Positions 1-7,700 of a DNA stretch of 8,247 nucleotides are shown one piece after another. The notes under the pieces were generated by a model. It searched no databases. It saw only the letters and a program-made list of their open reading frames with translations, and was not told the DNA's origin. A program made the position numbers and the translations under genes. The DNA comes from Chloroflexota bacterium (GTDB lineage: Bacteria > Chloroflexota > UBA6077 > FW602-bin22 > JACQUS01), in assembly GCA_016210125.1 (NCBI GenBank), contig JACQUS010000372.1, positions 1 to 8,247 on the forward strand, in the 5' to 3' direction. Numbering within the stretch: the stretch's first letter is position 1; each line of letters begins with the position of its first letter.

Positions 1-1892
1 AGCGTGAGATGGCCGCTACGCTCCTGCCGGTTGCGCTTCTTGGCGGCGCTGGCGATCGGCTTCTCGTCGCCGGTCACCGGCTCGAACGCCACGTCGGGGA
101 TGCCGCCGGCGAGCAGGTCCCAGGTCGCGCCGATCAGGCTGTTGCCGAGCTTGACGTGGTGGTCGAGGAAGGTGAGTGGCCGGCCGGGGTCGTGCCCCTC
201 CAGCCACAAGGCCAGCTTGCAGAGGTCCACCGCCAGCGGATTCACGTCCACGCCATACAGGCAGTGGCGGATGATCTGGCGCAGCGCGGCGCGAAGCTGC
301 GCCGGGCTCGGCTCGGCGTCGCCGGCCTCGATCCGCGCCAGCTCGTCGGCCAGCCGGCGCGCGGCGGCGAGCAGGAAATGGCCGCTGCCGCAGGCCGGGT
401 CACAGACCGTGATGCTGAGCAGCGCCTGCTTGCGCTCGTCGGCCGTCTTGGCGCCTTTCAGCCGGTCGGCGATGACCGGCTCCAGTGCCGAGCGGATCAG
501 CTCCTGCACCAGCGGCGTCGGCGTGTAGTAGCTGCCGGTCTGCTTCCGCTGGCCGCTGCCGACGAACTCGAACCGCGGCTGGAGCGGATCGGCCAGGAGC
601 TGCGGCTGGCGCTCCAGCAGCCCCTCGTACACGCCGCCCAGCTCCTCGGCGTCCATGTCGCGGTAGTTGACGCGCCGCGTGACCTTCGCGACGCGCACCC
701 ACGAGAGGTAGCGCATGGCCTCGGCGAGCGCGTCGTTGCGCAGCAGTGCGCCATCGAGCTCTGGGCAGGACTCGGCGTCGAACAGCCCGCCGCCGAGCGC
801 CGGCACGCCGAGCCCCTGCCGCTCCCCGGACAGGAGCTGGAACGTGACGCGCAGCGCGCGCCACAGGTCGTCGTGCCGCTCATCGGTGAGGTGCTTGCGC
901 GCCATGTCGCGCAGCCGGCTGGCGGCGTAGTGCTCGCGGTAGCGGCGCTTGTTCGCCGCGTCGGCGCCGGCGGGGAAGACGAGATCGCGCTCCTCGGCGG
1001 CGAAGAGGAAGATCAGCCGATAGACGAGCCGCAGGAGCTGCTGGTAGTACCCCTCGACCGACAGCTCCCCGCTCGCCAGACGCCGGCGCAGGTCGTCGTT
1101 GGCCGGATGGGTCAAGAAGCCGGTGCCGAGCGCCGTGATCGCCGCCTCAACGCCCTTGCGCAGCTCGCCCAAAGCCCGCGTACCCTGCGACTCGGCCTTG
1201 GCCCGCCACTGCTCCAGCCAGCACTGGCTCGCCTCGACGCCGGCGCGGGGCAGACGCGAGCGGTGGAGGACGAGGTAGAGCAAGACGAAGTCGGCCCACA
1301 CGCCACCGTCCAGCATGGCCTCCAGGTCGAACTCGACGTAGGCCTGGCGGGTGAGCGAGGCGTTGTCGCGGAGCAGCCGGAGACGTAGGCCGTTCGAGAC
1401 CAGGCCATAGGTCGCCTCGGAGACGTTGAGGTACTCCTGAAGCAGCGCGTGGGGGCTCATGCGCCGCTGGCCGGAGGCGGCGGGCGCGGCTCGGTCCAGG
1501 TCTTGCCGAAAGCTCTCCACGTGCACGGGCACCGGCCCGGCGCGGTGGCTGATGAGATAGCGGCGCTCGCCGACGATCTCGGCGCCGGCGCGGTACTCCG
1601 CTTCGCCGTAGCCCAGCTCGCGCAGCAGTGGCAGCAGCCACTGTTGGCGCGTCTGTGTGACGCCCGACTCCGCAGCCGGCAGATCCGCTGTCGCCGCGCG
1701 AAAGGCCGCCCAGTACGCTTTGACCTTGGCCCAGGCGCGGGCCGCGGCCTCACCCAGCCGGTCCGTCGCGGCCAAGCCGTAGTCCTTGGGCGCCAGACCG
1801 CCCAGCTCCGGATCGTTGCCGACGATCCGCTGGAGCAGGTCCGGCGGCAGCAGGCCACCCTCGGAGCGGGCGGTGGTGAACTCACCGCTCAT
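1..1892 (-). CDS. drmMI: Eco57I-type N6-adenine DNA methyltransferase, DrmMI-like (3'-truncated)
   Basis: I translated the frame from ATG 1892-1890 to the left edge: 630 codons without a stop, so the gene continues past position 1. Motif X is QTGSYYTP (451-458). The SAM-binding motif I is DPACGSGHFLL (498-508). The acidic motif II region is GVDVNPLAVDLCKLALWLE (547-565), followed by LGNSLIG (582-588). These are classic for gamma-class N6-adenine methylases of the Eco57I/type IIG group.

The catalytic NPPY-type motif and target-recognition part should lie beyond the window, so activity cannot be judged here. Residues 80-190, with SNGLRLRLLRDN (166-177) and a YVEFDLEA element, resemble the N-terminal nuclease-like region of type IIG enzymes, but the expected E-x-K reads ESF (126-128), so it is probably not catalytic.

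The start overlaps the drmD-like stop in ATGA, with a purine run GGGGG about 7 bases upstream. Inference: it methylates host adenines so that the operon's helicases spare self DNA. The alternative is a solitary type IIG-derived methylase, which the context makes less likely. Confidence 0.9.
   Translation of the reverse strand, partial: MSGEFTTARSEGGLLPPDLLQRIVGNDPELGGLAPKDYGLAATDRLGEAAARAWAKVKAYWAAFRAATADLPAAESGVTQTRQQWLLPLLRELGYGEAEYRAGAEIVGERRYLISHRAGPVPVHVESFRQDLDRAAPAASGQRRMSPHALLQEYLNVSEATYGLVSNGLRLRLLRDNASLTRQAYVEFDLEAMLDGGVWADFVLLYLVLHRSRLPRAGVEASQCWLEQWRAKAESQGTRALGELRKGVEAAITALGTGFLTHPANDDLRRRLASGELSVEGYYQQLLRLVYRLIFLFAAEERDLVFPAGADAANKRRYREHYAASRLRDMARKHLTDERHDDLWRALRVTFQLLSGERQGLGVPALGGGLFDAESCPELDGALLRNDALAEAMRYLSWVRVAKVTRRVNYRDMDAEELGGVYEGLLERQPQLLADPLQPRFEFVGSGQRKQTGSYYTPTPLVQELIRSALEPVIADRLKGAKTADERKQALLSITVCDPACGSGHFLLAAARRLADELARIEAGDAEPSPAQLRAALRQIIRHCLYGVDVNPLAVDLCKLALWLEGHDPGRPLTFLDHHVKLGNSLIGATWDLLAGGIPDVAFEPVTGDEKPIASAAKKRNRQERSGHLT
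1889..1892 (-). other. ATGA stop/start overlap between the drmD-like and methyltransferase genes
   Basis: The minus strand reads GTC GTA TGA for the end of the SNF2-like helicase, and the embedded ATG opens the methyltransferase frame (ATG AGC GGT). A four-base ATGA overlap is a standard sign of termination-reinitiation coupling. The two proteins are therefore expected to be made from the same message in linked amounts. Confidence 0.9.
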
Positions 1893-4789
1893 ACGACGGC
1901 CCCCGTCGGCATCAGAACGTAGAGACCCAGCAGGTCAACCTCCTGGTGCGGCTGCACACGGTAGCGGACGCCGCGCAAGTTGGCCGCGGCGCGCACCCGC
2001 CGATGGGCCGCCAGCAGCTCGTCGGCCCGGCGCTGGGCCAGGTCCGCCACCTGCGGCCACCAGCCTCCGCCCTGCCCATCGCCCCTCAGCGGCGAGAGAA
2101 GGCGAGCGTGCAGCACCTGCGTCGCCCAGTGCTGCGCCTGTCCGGGCACCACGTTCGCCGTGGGCGCGGCCTGCGCCAGCCGCTCCACCTCGGCGCGGTC
2201 CAGCCACGTTGGCGCGCGCGGGTCGCCCTGGAACCCGGCCAGGAAACACTCCTCGGCCAGCATCGGGAAGATCGCCTGACCGCGCAGCTCCTCGATGAGG
2301 AAGCGGGCGCGGAGCAGCACGAGCACGGTGCGCTGTGCCACGGCACTCGTGCGGATCGCTCCGCTGCGGCTGGCGATCGCCGCGGCCGGGTCGGCGAGCG
2401 CAGTGTCGAGCACGTAGCCGGCCAGCGCCTCGACCAGCGGATGCGTCCGGGGCAGGTAGGTGACGCCCTCCGGGACGGGCAGGACGAAGCCGACGCGCAG
2501 GGGTCGCCCATCGTCGCCAAGCTCGGTGCGCGAGCGCACGGCCCGGGGCAGGCGCGTACAGTCGAGCCGCCAGAGCTGGCCCTCCTTGATCAGAGGCGAG
2601 CCCAGCCGGCTACACGCCTCGCCCACGAAGCGCTCCACGTCCGCGCTCAGGCCCACCGCGTCGGCCGCCTCCCGCAGTTCGCCGGCCACCTCTTCGGGCT
2701 TGAGCCCGTGCTGCGCAAACACGGTCCGCGTCCGCTTTTCGCGGTCGGCGGCCGCCTCCCAGGCCTTGTTGACGCGCTCCTCTTCGAGATCGAAGAGCGA
2801 CAGTTGCTCGGCCGGCGCCTTGGGCCGCAAGAACAGGGCCTCGAAGATCGCTTCGAGCACCGCGTTCGTTTCGATGGGTACCGGCACGCTCACGCCGAGC
2901 GTCTGGCGAATCTTCTCCGCCTTGCGTAGCAGCACGCGCAGGACGACGCCGTCCACCAGGTTGTCCTGGCCGTAGACGAGCGCCGTGCGCACAACCGGGC
3001 GCGGCTGGCCGTAGCGGTCCACCCGGCCCTCGCGCTGCTCGTGGCGGGTGGGATTCCACGACAGGTCATAGTGCACCACGGCGTTGAAGTGCTGCTGCAG
3101 GTTGATGCCCTCGGACAGGCAGTCCGTGGCTACCAGCACGCGCCGCGGCGCGTCAGCTAGGGCGAGGACGCGCTCGGCCCGCTCCTCGGCCGGCAGCTCC
3201 CCGGTGACCACTTCCACGCGCACGTCCTTGAGCCGGCGGCTTAGCTCCTCGCCCACGTAGTGCGCCGTGGCGACGTAGCGGCAGAAGACGATGGGCTGAA
3301 AACCGTCGGCGACGAGGTCGCGGACGACGCTCTCGGCGACCTTCAGCTTCGGATCGCCAGCCCCCATCAGCGCATCGGCTTGCCGCGCCAGCGCGAGCAG
3401 CCGCCGGCGCTCGATGGTTTGAGATTGCGAGGTCGGCGGGCCTTCCTCTTCCGTGGTATCGGCTCCGGGCGTGCTGTCGTCCTGCTCGGCCTCGTCGCGG
3501 GTGAGGAGGTCGAAGACGGCATCCTGCCCCAGGCGGTCGGCCTCGCGGACGTCGAGCTGCTCCGACTGGGCCGCACGGGTGCGCAGAGCGGCGGCAGCGG
3601 CGGCCGGGCTGGAGCTGACGCAGCGCAGCAGCGCCAGCGCGGCCCACCAGCGCACCCGCTGGTGAAACTGCGAGAGCCCCTCGCTAGCCCGCACCAGCTC
3701 CTGCGTATAGTCGCGGGTGGCTTCCAGCAGGCGCTTGTAGTCGGGCGTGAGGCGATAGGGCACCTCGGGGCTCTGGTCGAGGCTCTCGCGGGCCGGGAAG
3801 ATGGTCGTCGCCTTCAGGTAGCGGTCGAGGTCGCCACGCCGGCGTTGGACGAAGTGCCGGGCCAGCAACCCGCGCGCCTCCGTGCCCGCGCCGTAGGCGA
3901 GCTGCGCCACCTGCTTCTCCAGCTCGGGCACGAGCAGCCCGATGAGCGAGGCGAAGGCGCGCTCGTCGCCGGAGTGCGGCGTCGCGGTGACGAGCACCAG
4001 ATGGCGGTCGGGATCGGCCGCCAGCTCCCGCAGCAGGCTGTGGCGCTGCTGCTGGGCCGCGCCCCCCGAGGACGATTGGGCAGCCGCGTGGGCTTCGTCC
4101 ACGATCACGAACTGCGGACACGTTTGGACGAAGCGGGCACGCCGGCGGTCGCTCTTGATGAAGTCAATGGACACGACGGTGAACGGGTACTCGTGGAAGA
4201 CCGAGCGGTCCGTCGGCAGGTCGCGCTCCAGCGCGCTGACCGTGCCGGGGCGCACCTCGACCGCCGGTAGGTGGAACTTCGCGCTCAGCTCCTTGCGCCA
4301 CTGCTCGCAGAGGTGCGGCGGGCAGAGAACGCACAGCTCGCGCATTTCGCCGCGGTCAAGCAGCTCGCGAGCGATCAGCGCCGCCTCAATCGTCTTGCCC
4401 ACGCCCACGTCGTCGCCGATGAGCAGACGGACAGGATTCTGACGCAGCGCCATCAGCAGCGGCACGAGCTGGTACGGGCGCGGCTCGACGGCGATGCGGG
4501 CGATGGAGCGCAGCGGGCCGGCCGCCGAGCGCAGGCCGAGGCGCACCGCGTCACGCAGCAGCGAGGTCGCGACGGCGTTGCCGGCATACTGAGGATCCGG
4601 CGGCGAGAGGCTGGCCGAGGACACATCATCGCCTTCGAGCGGCACGTATAGCCCGCAGGCGTCCTCGTCGGTCCCGCCGAGCGGCCGCAGGCGCAGCACC
4701 TCTGGGTCGTCCGACGGCAAGACCACCCACTCCCGCCCGCGCGCCTGGACGAGAGAGCCGATGGCGAACTGTTCGGCTGTGATGGCCAT
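1889..4789 (-). CDS. drmD: SNF2/RapA-like helicase, DrmD-like (DISARM-related)
   Basis: A complete 966-residue superfamily 2 helicase. Walker A is GDDVGVGKT (125-133), Walker B/motif II is DEAH (231-234), and motif III is TATPHS (268-273). The second lobe has ATDCLSEGINLQ (554-565) and QREGRVDRYGQ (585-595), the arginine-bearing motif VI. The spacing and the DVGVGKT/EGRVDRYGQ wording resemble HepA/RapA-like SNF2 proteins and DrmD of class 1 DISARM.

Between the lobes (about 290-480) is an insert with an Ala run and an acidic, Ser/Thr/Pro-rich stretch near 431-458. After the motor, 665-712 is charged and probably helical. The last 250 residues match no fold I recognise.

The start is the ATG at 4789, with a GGGAG site just upstream. 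The frame stays open to 5071, but that part lies inside the upstream gene and looks like low-complexity antisense translation. Likely role (inference): an ATP-driven translocase that works with the neighbouring methyltransferase and YprA-like helicase in discriminating or blocking foreign DNA. The helicase call is near certain; the drmD name is likely. Confidence 0.9.
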   Translation of the reverse strand: MAITAEQFAIGSLVQARGREWVVLPSDDPEVLRLRPLGGTDEDACGLYVPLEGDDVSSASLSPPDPQYAGNAVATSLLRDAVRLGLRSAAGPLRSIARIAVEPRPYQLVPLLMALRQNPVRLLIGDDVGVGKTIEAALIARELLDRGEMRELCVLCPPHLCEQWRKELSAKFHLPAVEVRPGTVSALERDLPTDRSVFHEYPFTVVSIDFIKSDRRRARFVQTCPQFVIVDEAHAAAQSSSGGAAQQQRHSLLRELAADPDRHLVLVTATPHSGDERAFASLIGLLVPELEKQVAQLAYGAGTEARGLLARHFVQRRRGDLDRYLKATTIFPARESLDQSPEVPYRLTPDYKRLLEATRDYTQELVRASEGLSQFHQRVRWWAALALLRCVSSSPAAAAAALRTRAAQSEQLDVREADRLGQDAVFDLLTRDEAEQDDSTPGADTTEEEGPPTSQSQTIERRRLLALARQADALMGAGDPKLKVAESVVRDLVADGFQPIVFCRYVATAHYVGEELSRRLKDVRVEVVTGELPAEERAERVLALADAPRRVLVATDCLSEGINLQQHFNAVVHYDLSWNPTRHEQREGRVDRYGQPRPVVRTALVYGQDNLVDGVVLRVLLRKAEKIRQTLGVSVPVPIETNAVLEAIFEALFLRPKAPAEQLSLFDLEEERVNKAWEAAADREKRTRTVFAQHGLKPEEVAGELREAADAVGLSADVERFVGEACSRLGSPLIKEGQLWRLDCTRLPRAVRSRTELGDDGRPLRVGFVLPVPEGVTYLPRTHPLVEALAGYVLDTALADPAAAIASRSGAIRTSAVAQRTVLVLLRARFLIEELRGQAIFPMLAEECFLAGFQGDPRAPTWLDRAEVERLAQAAPTANVVPGQAQHWATQVLHARLLSPLRGDGQGGGWWPQVADLAQRRADELLAAHRRVRAAANLRGVRYRVQPHQEVDLLGLYVLMPTGAVV

Positions 4790-4792
4790 GTG

Positions 4793-4798
4793 TCTCCC
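4793..4798 (-). promoter_or_regulatory. Ribosome binding site of the drmD-like gene
   Basis: Read on the minus strand, the junction is TAG GGAGACAC ATG. The GGGAG purine run begins with the last base of the upstream helicase's TAG stop and ends four to five bases before the ATG at 4789. This site decides in favour of 4789 over the longer open frame that reaches 5071. Because it overlaps the preceding stop codon, ribosomes finishing the helicase are delivered directly to it, which suggests translational coupling. Confidence 0.7.
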
Positions 4799-7700
4799 TA
4801 CCCCTTCGCCGTGACGCCGAACACCCAGGGAAACCCTTCGACGCGGCCCGCCCATGTGTCCGGCCCTTGCACGCGGATGACCGTGTAGCCGAGGTTCTCC
4901 AGGGCTGCGTCTTGTGCGGCGTCCCGTCGTTGGCGCTCGGGAAACTGGTGGGGAGCGCCGTCCACGTAGACGCACGCCATGTTCCCGTAGACGAAGTCGG
5001 GCCGGACCGCAAGCTGATCGAGGTGCACTTGCGCTCGATCCGGCAGGCGCAGCCCCTGCTCGTAGAGCCACTGGACGAACTCTTTCTCCAGGCCCGACTC
5101 GCAGAAACGCAAGAGCGTGTCGCGCTGCGCTTCGCGCGTCCGGCTGCCAGCGCCCACCGCGCCCGTCACACGGGTGAGCTGGAGAAGCAGCGCCGGCAGG
5201 AGCTGGCGGTCGAGCAGCTCATGATAGCGCTGGTTGCTGTAGCTGAGCAGGCAGTCGTAGCAGGCCGCCTCGCAGTCCTCGGTGGCGCGCGCCGCACGGC
5301 GGCGGTCGGCGCCCGTGTCGGGATCGAAGTGGCAGATCGCGAGCGCCTCGCGGGCCACCTCGGCCAGGGCGCCGGGCTCCTCTGCCAGGCGCACGAGGAC
5401 GCCGGCGCCACCCTCCGCCGCCTCGTAGAAGAGCACCTGCCGGGCTTCCTCCGCCGTGGGCAAGGGCTCGCAGGCCAACTCCGACTCTTCGAGCTGGTAG
5501 CGGGCCTCGATGCCCCGCTTGAGCGCGTATTGCAGGCTGAGCGTGGCGGCAGGCTCAAGGGGCTGGGTGAGCTGGAGCACCAACACATTGCGATGATCCG
5601 CGACGAACGGCACCACCCGCACCTTCTGCGAGGGGGCCGCCAGCGGATCGGCCTCCTCGGCGGAAGCATCGGGCTCCTGGTCGCTCTTGTCCCAGATGCC
5701 GCGCTCCATATCCAGTACGAAGCCGTAGACGTGCTTGTCCTTGCGGCGGTTCCAGCCGAGGTTCACGCGCCAGAGCGTCGTGGCCGGCCCGTAGGTGCCG
5801 GTGGCCAGCACGTTGCCATCGCGGTGGAACTCTACCTGCCGGGTGACCGGCGCGCCATCGTCGCGCTCGGCAAAGCGGAAGATGGTGCGCAGCTCGTAGC
5901 CCAGCCTCAGCCGCTCCTCCTCGTCGCAACTGATGCGGTCCACGCGGTAGGTCGAGACGCTCTCCAGCCGTAGAAGGTTCTTAAGGGCCTGGCCGGTGGT
6001 CGCGTTAAGCTGCACGCCGCAGCGGTCGCAGAGGTCCACGTTCGCCCGCTCGCCGAAGTGCCCATAACCACACATGCGGCAGAACTGCGCCGAGTGGGTG
6101 CGACTGCCGCTGTCCTCGCGCGGCAGCACGACGCGGCTAATGCGGTAGCGGCTGCCCTCGTGGTAGACGATGGTGCGCGGGCCGAACTCTGAGATGGCGA
6201 TGAACCGGGCGCGGGTGAGGAACTCCTCCTCGCCCCTGCGCCGCTGGCGGCCGGGAATGAAGGCCGTGACCGGCAGGCGAGGGAAGTTGTAGCCGGGCAG
6301 AAAGCCCTCGGTGGCGAAGTAGCGGTAGCTGTAGAAGTCGGAGTAGACGTCATGCCGGGCGCGGGTCAGGAGATCGAGCTGCGCCTCGGCCTCCTCGCGC
6401 AAGCGCTGGGCCGCCCTGTGCTCCTCGGCGGTGCGCAGGGGATCGGCGACGATCTGATGCTGTCGCTCCTGCTGCTGCTTCGCTGAGCGATAGAGGTGCC
6501 GCCAGCGGTCCGCCGCCCGGTCGAAGGCCAGCGGCGCCTGCTGCACGATCTGCATCAGCCAGTCCGGTGTGAACCACGGGGCGCGGGCCGGGGTCAGCTC
6601 CGCCAGGAGGCCATCGAGGATGTGCCGGCAGCGCTTTTCGGCCAGGAGCTGGTAGGTGGGTTTGTCAATGTACGCCCGAACCTCCGGCTTCAGCGGCAGG
6701 TCGGGGTCGCTGAGATCGAGGAGGTCACTCACCGAGGAGTAGAGCGACTGGCCGGTCTCCGCGAGCCAGACGGCGTGGACGTGCGCACGCAGCAGCTCCT
6801 CGTTGGCGAGATCGAGCCGGGGCGGAGCGACCTTGCCGGAGACCATGCGCTCCGGCCGGCGGAAGTAGTACTGGTCGTGCGGACTCATGGACGTGCAGTA
6901 GCTCAAGACGAGCGCCGGCTGGCCGCTCCGTCCGGCACGGCCACTCCGTTGGGCGTAGTTGGCCGGCGTCGGCGGCACGTTGCGCAGGTTGACGCTGTTA
7001 AGGTCGCGGATGTCCACGCCCAGCTCCATCGTCGGTGAGCAGTAGAGGATGGGCAACTCGCCCCGCCCAAAGCGGTCCTCGCGCTTCTTGCGCTCCTCGG
7101 CCGGCACCTGGGCGGTGTGCTCGTGGGCCTCGAGCTGGTGCAGGCTGGCAGCGGCGACCCGATAGAGTTGGGCAAAGAACTGCTGGATGTGGCTCTCCCC
7201 CGAGGGCGCGGTAGGCACGCGGATCGGATCGTGCTGCACCGTGCCATCGCCCGGCCGCCAGCACATGACCCCGGCCTGGAGCTGGTAGGCGCCGGGGACG
7301 CCGGGCGCCTCCTCGACGTGGCCGCCGATGACGAGGGCCTTCATCAGGCCGGCGACGAGATGATCGAACTCTTCGACTGGGACACGCTGCCCTCTCCCGC
7401 GTGTCGAGGGCCAGGTATCGCCCCGTCGCAGGAAGCGGCCGGCCAATGACCGCGTCGTGAGGGACTGGTCATCGCTGCTCCGCCGCTGCGCGTCGCCGGT
7501 CAGGAGAAGCGTCCCCTCCCGCAGCCGCTCGCCCTCGTCGAAGGCCCACGGCAGGCGCAGGTGCTGGTAACTCTGCTGGCGGATGCGCGCCTGGTGCTGC
7601 GGGTCGAGATAGGTCACCTTGATCGCCAGGCCCCGACGCATGGAGTCGAGGAGTGCCTGGCATACCCGCTCGCGCTCGGTCGGCGTGGCCGCCGCCAGGT

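Noticed and set aside
9..1388. 459-codon open frame on the plus strand
   Set aside because: It is antisense to the methyltransferase frame, whose motifs X, I and II are unmistakable. Its product is Arg/Ala/Gln-rich without any domain, as expected of a high-GC shadow frame.
1946..4270. Long plus-strand open frames at 1946-2929 and 3260-4270
   Set aside because: They are antisense to the SNF2-like helicase, which has all its helicase motifs. The plus-strand products are compositionally biased and show no recognisable motif.
4790..5071. 94-residue N-terminal extension of the drmD-like protein
   Set aside because: It would overlap the conserved nuclease-like tail of the upstream gene, its composition is Arg/Gly/Pro-rich noise, and a good ribosome binding site sits directly before ATG 4789.
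4867..5973. 368-codon plus-strand open frame
   Set aside because: It is antisense to the zinc and nuclease-like domains of the large helicase, with no domain of its own.
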